From assembly GCA_964591245.1 (NCBI GenBank), contig CAZPZZ010000020.1, positions 1 to 42,583 on the forward strand: a stretch of DNA of 42,583 bases. The letters are read 5' to 3'. A program made the position numbers and the translations under genes. This DNA comes from CAZPZZ01 sp964591245. GTDB taxonomy: Bacteria; Acidobacteriota; Vicinamibacteria; Vicinamibacterales; UBA8438. Positions 32,135-40,710 of this stretch are shown here, in pieces; within the stretch, counting starts at the first letter, position 1; every line of letters begins with the position of its first letter. The notes under the pieces were generated by a model, which was given only the letters and a program-made list of their open reading frames with translations, made no database searches and had not been told where the DNA came from.

Positions 32135-33967
32135 TTATCCCAACAGACCGCGATGGGGGTTCATCAGGTGGAGTTGCTGGATTGTGGCTTCAGGCTGCTC
32201 TTCGAACCGAAGGTGCGTTAATCGTTGGTCTGCGCGGCGCCGGAAGATGCGAACGATCACCAGTGCTCCCGCGAGGCCGATCGTTGCCCCGATCCATCGT
32301 GTCGGTGTGGTCAGCAGCAGAAGTTCTATCTGTGCGGTGGCGAATCCGTAGGCCAGCGCTACGACGAGATACAACGGTCCCAGCAATCTTACGTTCGCCG
32401 TGCCGGGCAGGTACGAGCAGGTGAACGGTATCTTCCGGAACCGTACCAGCAGCGCTTCGATCAGTAACGCACCCAGTAGCATCCAAAGCACCGTGTGGCC
32501 GAGGGCGACTGCGGGATCCCAGAGCACGGAATAGAGAGGTAGTGTGATCACCGCCAATGGCAAGAGCCCCAGGAGGTGGAGCGCCGCGCGAGCGCTCGAA
32601 AGATAGAGCATCTTGTCGTCCTGTTCCGCCATCTGGAAAACCCAGTTCGCTCGCAGTTCGATCGGCACGGCAAAGAGCACGCGCAATCCCACTAACGTAA
32701 AGAACGACAGGATGAGCGGGATTGACAGCAAGGTGACCGTCGGTTCGGTCATCGTCACCGTTTCCCCTTGGGTGAGAGGACGGATAAAGCCGGCCAAGAT
32801 CATTGCGATTCCCACACCAATGTAGATGGCAAGGAGAAGCCGATGTCGACGATTACGGGCCAGGCTGTGGCTTACGAATGCCACGACGGCCTGTTGTGTT
32901 GGCGACGTTGAGACTTTGGCCCAGAGTCGGCTGGTGAGTGTGGCCGCCCGCTTCGCCGAACGTCCGGTTGAGGGACTTTCCAGTGTTCGTCGGAGTACAC
33001 GTCGGTAACCGCATGCGTAGGCGAGCACCGCTATTCCCAACACGACGAGAGTGGCGAGCAGTGCCATGCCGGCCAGGCGATGGAAGCTCGCGAGTTCCGA
33101 GCCGAGCACCGTCTCGTAGAGTCCGAGAAACCAGAGTGGGGGCAGCCAACTGCCCTGTCCCGTTTCCGTCAGTGTTTGCGCATATTCGCCGAGCCAGTGC
33201 GAGATGACCGGCGAGTAGATGAACATCTCGATGAGCGCGATCACAAACAGCAGCTGAGCCAGGACCGAGATCATCCGCAACAAGCGCTGGTGGAGGAGCG
33301 CGGCGAGCGTTGTTTGGAGGGCGATGAGGCAGACGAAAACGAAGAGCCCAGCCACGGGGGTGACAATCATATGGGCCAGGAAATAACTGGGTGCGGCGGT
33401 CCAACCGAGTCCGGTCACGGCGATTCCAAACCCGAGTGCGCTTGGGAGGTTGATCGCCACGGAGAACCCACCGGCAAATATGACAAGAGCGGTAAGCTTG
33501 GCTGTGAGTACCGTTCTGTCGCGTACCGGCAACGTACCGAGCACGACAGCATCGCGCCGATCCGGAAACACCGATTCCCAGACCAAGACCGTCAAGAATC
33601 CAACGGCGGTCATCGAGTACAGCACGAAAAGGAGTTCATCACCCCAGGTGGCCCGCTCCAATTCCGCTATGCGATTCGGGAAATGTTCCACGACGAAAAT
33701 CAGGATTCCGTACTCGCCCAGTAATCTCGCCGCCTGGATTCCAGCCGGTGCTGCAAACAGGGCGGCGAGCCAGATAACGGATCGCCGAATATCTACCTCC
33801 TCTGGGAGTAGATCGCTCTCGAAAAGCCGTTGGAGAAAGCACCGTACAAGTAGGCGGAACTGCGAGCCTTCATACTCCTCAGAACTAGCCGGCGTGGTGG
33901 TTGACTCGGACGCACCGCAGGGCTCTCCGGGGTCACGGGCAACTGCAGTCTTCGGATCCAGGGTCAC
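32135..33967 (-). CDS. ABC transporter permease (ABC-2-like multi-pass membrane protein)
   Basis: An inner-membrane protein of 610 residues with roughly 12 hydrophobic segments. It starts with GTG at 33967, overlapping the TGA of the ATPase gene by four bases (GTGA), so the two are translationally coupled and almost certainly form one transporter. The N-terminal 45 residues are polar (SESTTTPASSEEYEG) and cytoplasmic. A VFPDRRDAVVLGTLPVRDRTVLTAKL loop after the second or third helix resembles ABC-2 type permeases. It is long for one ABC-2 subunit, looking like two halves of six helices in one chain. The substrate is unknown; related systems export lipids, drugs or peptides. Confidence 0.85.
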   Translation of the reverse strand: MTLDPKTAVARDPGEPCGASESTTTPASSEEYEGSQFRLLVRCFLQRLFESDLLPEEVDIRRSVIWLAALFAAPAGIQAARLLGEYGILIFVVEHFPNRIAELERATWGDELLFVLYSMTAVGFLTVLVWESVFPDRRDAVVLGTLPVRDRTVLTAKLTALVIFAGGFSVAINLPSALGFGIAVTGLGWTAAPSYFLAHMIVTPVAGLFVFVCLIALQTTLAALLHQRLLRMISVLAQLLFVIALIEMFIYSPVISHWLGEYAQTLTETGQGSWLPPLWFLGLYETVLGSELASFHRLAGMALLATLVVLGIAVLAYACGYRRVLRRTLESPSTGRSAKRAATLTSRLWAKVSTSPTQQAVVAFVSHSLARNRRHRLLLAIYIGVGIAMILAGFIRPLTQGETVTMTEPTVTLLSIPLILSFFTLVGLRVLFAVPIELRANWVFQMAEQDDKMLYLSSARAALHLLGLLPLAVITLPLYSVLWDPAVALGHTVLWMLLGALLIEALLVRFRKIPFTCSYLPGTANVRLLGPLYLVVALAYGFATAQIELLLLTTPTRWIGATIGLAGALVIVRIFRRRADQRLTHLRFEEQPEATIQQLHLMNPHRGLLG

Positions 33968-34737
33968 AATGCCATCGCCTCGACCAGTTTTTGGGCTACT
34001 TGTCCCACATCCTGTTGAACCGCAAGCTGTGTGAACACCCGTTCGAGAGAAGGTTGCTCCATAAGTTCACGGAGCCGTTCGATCCGATCACTGGCGACGA
34101 TGGAGCCCTCGCGTAGGATCACGACTGAGGAGCAGACTTGTTCGACCAGTTCGAGCACATGGGAGCTGTAGAGAACGATTTTCCCGGATGCCGCAAGCTC
34201 TCGAATAAGCTCTTTGAGGACCAACGTCGAGCCGACGTCGAGCCCGGACGACGGTTCGTCGAGAATAATGATCTCCGGATCGTGTAGTAGTGCGGCCGAG
34301 AGGAGGATCTTCTGTTTCATGCCTTTCGAATAGGTCGAAAGTGAGGCGTATCGATCGTCGTAGATGTTCCAGAGTCGCAGAAAACGGTCGATCTTCTCGT
34401 CGAGCACCATGGCGTCGATCTGACGGAGACGTCCAACCAGCGTCAGATATTCTGGGCCTGTCAAATAGGTGTACAGCTCGGGGGCCTCTGGGACGTAGCC
34501 GATACGGCGCCGGTGCTGCAGCAGCTCCTGTTGGATGTCACGTCCCCGATAGGTCACCATGCCACTGGAGGGTGTCAGTAAGCCCGTCACCATCTTTACG
34601 GTGGTCGATTTGCCTGACCCGTTGGGACCGAGATAACCGAGCACCTCACCGGGTCGCGCCGTGAAGTTCACGTTCCGCACTGCAGCGAGTGCGCCAAAGT
34701 ATTTCGTGACACCAGTCAATTCGAGCATAGGAGTCAT
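33964..34737 (-). CDS. ABC transporter ATP-binding protein
   Basis: A cytoplasmic ATPase of 257 residues that powers the coupled permease. Walker A is GPNGSGKST (37-45), the Q-loop region is RRIGYVPEAPELY (about 78-89), the signature is a non-standard YSKGMKQK (136-143), Walker B is IIILDE (156-161) and the switch His is in SSHVLE (193). The signature variant and short size fit the CcmA/ABC-2 exporter class. The ATG at 34737 has only a weak site; a second ATG at 34728 gives MLELTGV and is equally possible. Its TGA overlaps the permease's GTG. Confidence 0.93.
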   Translation of the reverse strand: MTPMLELTGVTKYFGALAAVRNVNFTARPGEVLGYLGPNGSGKSTTVKMVTGLLTPSSGMVTYRGRDIQQELLQHRRRIGYVPEAPELYTYLTGPEYLTLVGRLRQIDAMVLDEKIDRFLRLWNIYDDRYASLSTYSKGMKQKILLSAALLHDPEIIILDEPSSGLDVGSTLVLKELIRELAASGKIVLYSSHVLELVEQVCSSVVILREGSIVASDRIERLRELMEQPSLERVFTQLAVQQDVGQVAQKLVEAMAL

Positions 34738-34817
34738 TCTTTCGTTATGTGCTCATTGTCTCCGATCCGTTCGTTCTCGGTCGCTGTCGACGTGTGCCCG
34801 GCAGGTCCATGCTTTCG

Positions 34818-36023
34818 TCAGAACGATGGCGGTCTGGGGGCGAAGGGGTCGGCGAACCGGCGGTCGGTGATGAACGAGTCATCCGTGAGCGTGTTGAGGA
34901 ACGCCAGCAGCGCGTCTTTCTCGTAATCTAAAAGGTTGAGCTGCGTTGGCCGGACCGGACCACCCGTCACGGCGAGTCGACGATCAAGCAAGGTCATGTC
35001 GAGGAACGGATGCGCGACGATGCCGTGGTCGTAATGCTCGATCACTTCCCGGAGGGTTGTGAATCGTCCGTCATGCATATAGGGCGGTCGAATTGCCACG
35101 TTACGTAACGAAGGGGCCTTGAAACGCGCATCGCCGGCGCCATCGTCGCCAGCGGTTTCCAACCCGATGTTGCGAGGACCACGTACGATCTGCACGTCCG
35201 TCACATGACAACGGGCACAACCGGCGCCGCGGACCCCTGGTCCGGGCACAGTAACGAAGAGTTGGTGACCACGGCGCTCTGGTTCCGTGAACTGGGCGAG
35301 GAATGCGGGTGAACCTGGTAGACCGGCATTTCTTGCAGTGTCATAGCGTGATCGATACGACACGAGCGCCCTCACGAATTGAGCGAGGGCGTGGGCAATT
35401 CGGTCTCTGGTGACGACGGGGTTTCCGAAGGCCGCTGTAAAGAGTGGCGGGTAGTACGGGATGCTGGCGAGTCGGGTCTCGAGCCGTGAGAGCGTCATGC
35501 CCATTTCGACCGGATCTTGAATGGGTATCAGCACCTGTTGCTCGAGTGTTTCTGCCCGTTCATCCCAGAAGAACCTTCCCCGCGCATAGTAGCGGGCGTT
35601 GGCAAGGGCCATCGAGTGACGCCGCGTCGGCTGCCCGTGTACACCGATACTCAGGCGTCGCGGATCCGAAAAGCCGGACCGTTGTTGGTGGCACGAGCCA
35701 CAGGAGACCGTGCCGTTCTCCGATAGCCGCGTGTCGTAGAACAGTACGCGTCCCAGGGTTGCCCCTTCGTCGGTAACCTGGTTGTCTACCGGCGTGTTGT
35801 CAGTGCCCACGATGTCATCGGGAGCGTCCGAGGCCGTGAAGTAGGCTGGGAGGTCGTTACTGTAGTCGAAGGCAACAGTAGGCAACCGTGGTGTTTCTCG
35901 TCGGCCATGATCTACTGACTGGGCTGCACAGATAATCCCTCCGGTCAGACAAATACCCAGAACGCACAACATTATTTGGTGCGTACCATTCGTAACTCGG
36001 GCCTGGGACTCGGACATTGTCAT
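34818..36023 (-). CDS. Di-heme cytochrome c peroxidase / MauG family protein, secreted
   Basis: A periplasmic di-heme protein of 401 residues. The start is ATG 36023 (MTMSESQ), which gives a signal peptide (IMLCVLGICLTGGIICAAQS); a frame open to 36317 has the wrong look and no site. Heme 1 is CGSCHQ (108-113) and heme 2 is CARCHV (269-274). TLGRVLFYDTRLSENGTVSC before heme 1, RGRFFWDERAETLEQQ at about 148-163 and PYMHDGRFTTLREVIEHY at about 314-331 (axial Met) are standard for this family. Members reduce H2O2 or oxidise protein substrates using electrons from small cytochromes or quinoproteins. It is divergent from the hydrolase gene and near the cytochrome/quinoprotein operon, which could supply electrons. 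Confidence 0.92.
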   Translation of the reverse strand: MTMSESQARVTNGTHQIMLCVLGICLTGGIICAAQSVDHGRRETPRLPTVAFDYSNDLPAYFTASDAPDDIVGTDNTPVDNQVTDEGATLGRVLFYDTRLSENGTVSCGSCHQQRSGFSDPRRLSIGVHGQPTRRHSMALANARYYARGRFFWDERAETLEQQVLIPIQDPVEMGMTLSRLETRLASIPYYPPLFTAAFGNPVVTRDRIAHALAQFVRALVSYRSRYDTARNAGLPGSPAFLAQFTEPERRGHQLFVTVPGPGVRGAGCARCHVTDVQIVRGPRNIGLETAGDDGAGDARFKAPSLRNVAIRPPYMHDGRFTTLREVIEHYDHGIVAHPFLDMTLLDRRLAVTGGPVRPTQLNLLDYEKDALLAFLNTLTDDSFITDRRFADPFAPRPPSF

Positions 36024-36159
36024 AAACCACTGTGCCACGCGTCTGTGGGATGTGTGCTTCCGGACGCACTCGGCCATCGATCGACGCACGTATCGACTGG
36101 TGAAGAATGACCCAGGGGTGCTGTTACTCGCAAGGTATCGCAGGCCGCGTCGATGATTG

Positions 36160-36172
36160 AGGTAGACTACCT
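36160..36172. promoter_or_regulatory. 13-nt palindrome in divergent promoter region
   Basis: AGGTAG-A-CTACCT is a perfect 6+1+6 inverted repeat, in the 187-bp region between the divergent peroxidase (start 36023) and hydrolase (start 36211) genes. It could be an operator. It is short enough to be chance. Confidence 0.25.
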
Positions 36173-36210
36173 TCCCCGCTGCCATCGAGGAACCTGAGGA
36201 GGACCGAGCC

Positions 36211-36936
36211 ATGAGAATCATCGCATTCGTCACTGCCCTGGTAATGGGTTTGTTTGCGAGCCAGTCAGTTGCTGCCCAGTCAGTCGACGTCGTTCTCGAA
36301 GCGACAGATGGTGTCACGTTGAAGGCGACGTATCACTCGCCGGGTCGTCCTGGACCTGGGATGTTGCTCATTCATCAATGCAACATGGATCGCTCCTCGT
36401 GGGATGGAATTTCGTCTGCTCTGGTGGAATCTGGGGTGCATGTGCTGACGCTGGATCTGCGGGGATTCGGTGATAGCGGGGGCGCGGGAATTTCAGGTGA
36501 TTTTCCGGGGTTCCTGCAGAAATCGTCCGCCGATGCCGACATGGCGCTCGCGCATCTCGTCTCTCAGGATGGCGTGGATGGGAGCCGGCTTGGGGTTGGA
36601 GGGGCAAGTTGCGGTGGCATGATTACCGCCGACCTGGCCGCCCGCGCCAGTGGAGTGAAGGCTCTGATGTTGTTGTCGAGTCCACCGAGTGGGGCCGCGG
36701 TTGCCAACATGGCGGATACTCCGCACCTAGCCGTCTTCGGGGCGGCCACCGAGAACGATCCGGTCACTCGTGGGGTCGCGGATGCTTTGCGGGCAGCGGT
36801 GGCGGGTTCGAAGCATGCCGATTCCGTGGCGAAAATCTATGCTGGTACCGAGCATGGGTTGCCGATGTTTGAGCCAAACACAGACCTGCAGCCGGCGCTT
36901 CTGGCGTGGCTACGCGAGCAACTTGGCTCGAATTAG
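36211..36936 (+). CDS. Secreted alpha/beta hydrolase
   Basis: A hydrolase of 241 residues with a signal peptide ending at SVAAQS, so periplasmic or secreted. ATG 36211 follows GAGGAGG by about 9 nt. The core shows the oxyanion region LLIHQCNMDRSSWDGI (about 53-68), LDLRGFGDSGG (about 87-97), the nucleophile elbow GGASCGGM (G-x-S-x-G) and a late His in GTEHGLPMF. The acid is probably the Asp of TENDPVTRG. A Cys follows the nucleophile Ser, so the elbow sits between Ser hydrolases and the Cys type of dienelactone hydrolases. The substrate is unknown. Confidence 0.88.
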   Translation: MRIIAFVTALVMGLFASQSVAAQSVDVVLEATDGVTLKATYHSPGRPGPGMLLIHQCNMDRSSWDGISSALVESGVHVLTLDLRGFGDSGGAGISGDFPGFLQKSSADADMALAHLVSQDGVDGSRLGVGGASCGGMITADLAARASGVKALMLLSSPPSGAAVANMADTPHLAVFGAATENDPVTRGVADALRAAVAGSKHADSVAKIYAGTEHGLPMFEPNTDLQPALLAWLREQLGSN

Positions 36937-36983
36937 GGGTATATTCAAAACGTCGAGCAGGACCGTTCGGGATACGGGTGACT

Positions 36984-37073
36984 ATGAGACGTAGCCTACT
37001 TCTCGAGACGCTGCCCCTGGTTGGCCTGTGCGCGACGGGGGCCCCGATCGTGCAACATGTGAATAACGAGTAG
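36984..37073 (+). CDS. Possible 29-codon small ORF with signal-peptide-like start
   Basis: A short frame from ATG 36984 to TAG 37073 in the 199-bp gap before the secreted unknown gene. It encodes MRRSLLLETLPLVGLCATG and a polar tail, resembling a signal peptide. GGGTGA lies just upstream. It could be a leader peptide, a remnant of a gene start, or chance. There is no family evidence. Confidence 0.25.
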   Translation: MRRSLLLETLPLVGLCATGAPIVQHVNNE

Positions 37074-37135
37074 GAGGTTCCCGGTTCGGTGTGGTTCCAC
37101 GCTGGACTGAGGGGAGCACAACAAGGAGGTCGGAC

Positions 37136-38059
37136 ATGTGTACCCGAATTGGAGTGATCTTGGCGATTGTCGTCGGTGTAGCGATGTTTGCGGCGTCGCC
37201 GGTGGTCGCTCAAGTTGGTGCTTCGATGCAGACCGCGTGGGGCGATCCGGATTTACAGGGCACATGGTCATATGCGTCGTTGACGCCGTTAGAGCGTCCG
37301 ACGTCAATGGCCGCGCAAGAATTTTTCACGCCTGAACAAGCGGCGGAACGGAACTACGCGGTCACGCTTGACCAGCCCGATATTCCCGGAAGCGTCGGGT
37401 CTTACAATGCCCTATGGTTCGACCGTGGCGAGGTCTCGTCTGATCTCCGGACCTCGCTCATTGTTGATCCACTTGATGGCCGGCTTCCGACGCGAAGCGA
37501 AGTCGCGGAACAGCGGGCGGCTCGTCGTGCGTATCTCAATGAGTACCCGGCCAATTCGTGGGTCGACCGGACTAATTGGGATCGCTGTATCACCTATCAC
37601 GGCGTCCCCCCCATTTCTACCGGGTACAACAACACGTATCAAATTTTGCAGACGCCCACCCACGTGGCGATCCGTGTCGAGAATATCCATGACGTGCGCA
37701 TCATTCCGATCGATGACCGTCCGCTCCTTGATGAGAGCATCAGGCTCTGGAACGGCGACTCCCGGGCGCATTGGGAGGGCGACACACTGGTCGTTGAGAC
37801 TGCCAACTTCAGTGATCAAACGGTGCATCGGTTCCCGTCGTCACGGAACACGAAGGCGGTCGAACGCTTTCGCCGGGTGAGTGAGAATCTGATCGACTAC
37901 GAATTTACGATCGAGGATCCGACGGTCTATACCCGGCCATGGACTGCGGTCCGTCCGATGCCTCGTCTCGACGACTACATCATCTACGAATATGCCTGCC
38001 ATGAAGGGAACTACGCGATGAGCAATATCCTGATGGCAGAGCGTTCGGCAGAGCAGTAG
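37136..38059 (+). CDS. Secreted protein of unknown function, first gene of quinoprotein/cytochrome operon
   Basis: A secreted protein of 307 residues. The start is ATG 37136 (MCTRIGVIL) because AGGAGG lies about 6 nt upstream; an earlier in-frame ATG at 37091 lacks a site. The signal peptide ends at SPVVAQ. The mature part begins with WGDPDLQGTWSYASLTPLER, followed by EFFTPEQAAERN, NYLWFDRG-like and SLIVDPLDGRLP elements, RCITYHGVPP, HWEGDTLVVETANF and a FRRVSENLIDYEFTIEDPTVY region. I recognise this as an uncharacterised family common in Acidobacteriota and usually exported. No catalytic motif is evident. The next gene, cytochrome c, starts 6 nt after its stop, so it likely belongs to the same electron-transfer module. 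Confidence 0.88.
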   Translation: MCTRIGVILAIVVGVAMFAASPVVAQVGASMQTAWGDPDLQGTWSYASLTPLERPTSMAAQEFFTPEQAAERNYAVTLDQPDIPGSVGSYNALWFDRGEVSSDLRTSLIVDPLDGRLPTRSEVAEQRAARRAYLNEYPANSWVDRTNWDRCITYHGVPPISTGYNNTYQILQTPTHVAIRVENIHDVRIIPIDDRPLLDESIRLWNGDSRAHWEGDTLVVETANFSDQTVHRFPSSRNTKAVERFRRVSENLIDYEFTIEDPTVYTRPWTAVRPMPRLDDYIIYEYACHEGNYAMSNILMAERSAEQ

Positions 38060-38065
38060 ACCGCT

Positions 38066-38986
38066 ATGCTGCGGCTAAATGGAAGAGACACCTGGTCGTG
38101 GGGTGAGCGGTGGCTCGGCTCTGTGTGGGCGTTGCCGCCGGCATCCCGCGTGCTCAGGGGCGGGGTGTTTGTCCTACTCGTATGGTTCGCGGCGGGTGAC
38201 GTCGTGTCCGTGCAGGGAGGGCAAAATCGTAATCAACGCCTTTATCCGGCTCTCCAGCGCGAACCAGGTGACCCCACACTGATTGAAAGAGGGCGAGCTG
38301 TTTATGGCATCAGCTGTCGTGCGTGCCATGGTCTTGATCTGAGAGGCGGCGATCTCGGGGGGCCGAATTTGCTGCGTTCTCAGCTCGTCCTGCGTGACGA
38401 GGCTGGCGAGTTGATAGCACCCGTTATTCGGGAAGGACAGACGGGAGCTGGAAATTCGGTCATGCCGCCGCAGTCCTTGGCGGAATCGGATGTTGCGGCG
38501 GTCGTTGCCTACATGCACGATGTGCTCGGTACGGCGAGCCGTCAAGGGGGGCCTCCCCTTGGTGAGGAGGCCCAGCTGGATGTTCTCGTGGGTGATGCGA
38601 CGGCGGGGCAGACCTATTTCGCCGAGCGCTGTGCGTCGTGTCACTCGGTATCCGGAGATCTCGCTGGTATTGCGACGCGTATCCCTGAACCGAAGGAATT
38701 GCAGAACACCTGGGTTCGCGGTGGTGGTCGCAACGCGGAGGCGCCACCCGTCGCCGTGACCGTGACTTTGAACTCTGGCGAGCGGGTCGAAGGTCACCTC
38801 GAGCGCCTCCATGATTTTCTGGTTGTACTGACAGACCATGAGGGGCGACACCGCTCATTCGGTCGGCGTGGTGACACGCCCCGCGTCGAGGTGGATGACC
38901 CCATGGCGGCCCACCGACAGATGTTGCCGTTCTATCGGGATGCCGACATCCATAACGTTACGGCTTATCTGGTCACGCTGAAATGA
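38066..38986 (+). CDS. Di-heme cytochrome c with a domain inserted in the second heme domain
   Basis: An exported cytochrome c of 306 residues. A hydrophobic stretch (GGVFVLLVWFAAGDVV, about 32-47) is the signal or anchor. Domain 1 has heme motif CRACH (84-88) and axial Met133 in SVMPPQSL. Domain 2 has CASCH (189-193), then an inserted roughly 50-residue beta-rich segment (VAVTVTLNSGERVEGHLERL to DTPRVEVDD, about 229-278), then the usual distal part MLPFYRDADIHNVTAYLV with likely axial Met286. No strong ribosome site is visible before ATG 38066; coupling to the gene before is likely. Its stop overlaps the next ATG (ATGA), so it is tied to the quinoprotein dehydrogenase, for which it is the natural electron acceptor. 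Confidence 0.92.
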   Translation: MLRLNGRDTWSWGERWLGSVWALPPASRVLRGGVFVLLVWFAAGDVVSVQGGQNRNQRLYPALQREPGDPTLIERGRAVYGISCRACHGLDLRGGDLGGPNLLRSQLVLRDEAGELIAPVIREGQTGAGNSVMPPQSLAESDVAAVVAYMHDVLGTASRQGGPPLGEEAQLDVLVGDATAGQTYFAERCASCHSVSGDLAGIATRIPEPKELQNTWVRGGGRNAEAPPVAVTVTLNSGERVEGHLERLHDFLVVLTDHEGRHRSFGRRGDTPRVEVDDPMAAHRQMLPFYRDADIHNVTAYLVTLK

Positions 38987-40671
38987 CAATTCATGTCCGG
39001 CTTGTGTCCGGGAAAATTGCCCCATGTTGGATGACGTTGGGCCTGGTCTTTTTCTTGTCGGCGCCGGCGCCGGCGCAGGACGGCGGCCTTGATCCGGCGT
39101 CATTGGTCGAGCCTCTGGAGGAGTCCTGGCCGACCTATTCAGGTGATTACTCAGGTCGTCGGTTTAGTGCACTGACCCAGGTGACGACCGAGAACGTGCA
39201 CCGGCTCACTCTGGCGTGGACGAGAACATTGGATACCGGCATGCCCTTGCTTCAGGGGGCCAGTGCGCCTGATTTTGTCGGTGGAGAAGGTAACGGCGAT
39301 TTCACCATCAATGCGCAGCGGATCAAAGGATCGATTCTCCAGGTTGGTGATCTGTTGTACGTGACGGCGCCCGATCATGTCTGGGCGCTCGATGTGCGCG
39401 ACGGTGGTGAACGTTGGCACTACTTCTGGAAGACCCGTGGCGGGCCGCACATTGGTAACAGGGGTGTGGCGATGTGGCGCGACTCGATCATTTTCGAGAC
39501 GGTCGATAACTACCTCGTTTCACTTGACGCCCGAACAGGTGAAGAGCAATGGCACACCGAGATCGCGAGCTTCGAGGAACAGTATTTCTCGACGATGGCA
39601 CCCATTGTCGTCGGTGACCACCTGCTCGTTGGTACCGGCAATGATCTTGATGCGCCCGGATTCCTCCAGTCGTTTGACCCCGCCACCGGGGAGTTGCAGT
39701 GGAGAACGTACACGGTTCCCATGAACGAGGATGCGCCCGGCATTGAGACATGGCCATCGCTCGATGCGGCTATGCACGGTGGGGGGCAAGTGTGGGTTCC
39801 TGGGTCCTATGACCCGGAGACGAACTACTACATTTTCGGCACCGGGAACCCCACGCCCGGTTATACCGGCGTGGCGCGTCGCGGCGACAATTTATTTACG
39901 TGCACGCTCATCGCGGTTGATGTCGATACGGGCGAGATGGCCTGGTATTTCCAGACCTCACCCCACGACACCCATGATTGGGATTCGGCGCAAACCCCAA
40001 TCCTGATCGACGGTGTGATTGACAGTGAACCTCGGAAGCTCGTGTCGACAGCTGCCCGCAACGGTTATTTCTTCACCGTTGATCGCGTTACGGGGGAACA
40101 CATCGTCACGACCCGATATGGGGCAAGTAGCAATTGGGCGAGCCACATTCGTGAGAGTGGCTCACCCAATCCGCATCCTGCCAAGGAGGCAATCATCCCG
40201 GGGGCTCTTGTTTCTCCGGTCGAGGGAGGAGTCGCCAATTGGCAGCCGCCTGCGTTTAACCCTGATACCGGGCTCTTCTACACACAGGAAAACAACGGCT
40301 TTAATCTGCTGTATCTCACGGATCCGGATCCCCGTGGTTCCATGGGCCTCGGTGGGAAGGATCGGGTCACGGTCGGATCGGGGGGTAACGCGCTTTCGGC
40401 GATCGACTATCGCACCGGTGAGACTGTCTGGCGTCACGCTTGGCCTATCGGTGGGGGGGGAGGGGCCGGTGTGCTGACGACTGCTGGCGGGCTCGTCTTC
40501 ACGGGCGATGGCAGCGGGAATCTTGTGGCGTTCGATGCTGCGACCGGAGAGCTTCGCTGGAATACTCGCATCGGCAACATCTCAAACGCGCCACAAACCT
40601 ACTCCATTGATGGCCGCCAGCACGTTTTGGTAGCAGTGGGCCAGCAGTTGTTTGCGTTCGTCATGTACTAG
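38983..40671 (+). CDS. PQQ-dependent dehydrogenase (alcohol dehydrogenase type), secreted
   Basis: A quinoprotein of 562 residues. The ATG overlaps the cytochrome gene's TGA by four bases. A signal peptide ends at SAPAPAQ. ESWPTYSGDYSGRRFSALTQV opens the propeller; blades end in ALDVRDGGERW, SLDARTGEEQW, AVDVDTGEMAW and AFDAATGELRW. The probable catalytic Asp is in SPHDTHDWDSAQTPIL (about residues 323-338). There is no Cys-Cys pair and no fused cytochrome domain; the cytochrome gene just upstream fills that role. C-terminal WPIGGGGGAGVLTTAGGLVF is the typical closing blade. The substrate is probably an alcohol, not known. Confidence 0.93.
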   Translation: MTIHVRLVSGKIAPCWMTLGLVFFLSAPAPAQDGGLDPASLVEPLEESWPTYSGDYSGRRFSALTQVTTENVHRLTLAWTRTLDTGMPLLQGASAPDFVGGEGNGDFTINAQRIKGSILQVGDLLYVTAPDHVWALDVRDGGERWHYFWKTRGGPHIGNRGVAMWRDSIIFETVDNYLVSLDARTGEEQWHTEIASFEEQYFSTMAPIVVGDHLLVGTGNDLDAPGFLQSFDPATGELQWRTYTVPMNEDAPGIETWPSLDAAMHGGGQVWVPGSYDPETNYYIFGTGNPTPGYTGVARRGDNLFTCTLIAVDVDTGEMAWYFQTSPHDTHDWDSAQTPILIDGVIDSEPRKLVSTAARNGYFFTVDRVTGEHIVTTRYGASSNWASHIRESGSPNPHPAKEAIIPGALVSPVEGGVANWQPPAFNPDTGLFYTQENNGFNLLYLTDPDPRGSMGLGGKDRVTVGSGGNALSAIDYRTGETVWRHAWPIGGGGGAGVLTTAGGLVFTGDGSGNLVAFDAATGELRWNTRIGNISNAPQTYSIDGRQHVLVAVGQQLFAFVMY

Positions 40672-40673
40672 CC

Positions 40674-40696
40674 ACAGCAGTTTTTACTGTTGCTGT
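40674..40696 (+). terminator. Hairpin after the quinoprotein operon
   Basis: ACAG (40674-40677) and CTGT (40693-40696), with CAGT (40678-40681) and ACTG (40686-40689), form an 8-bp stem with a TTTT loop and a 3-nt bulge, 2 nt after the stop codon. No U-tract follows, so activity is uncertain. Confidence 0.35.
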
Positions 40697-40710
40697 AGGG
40701 CGCGCCGCAG

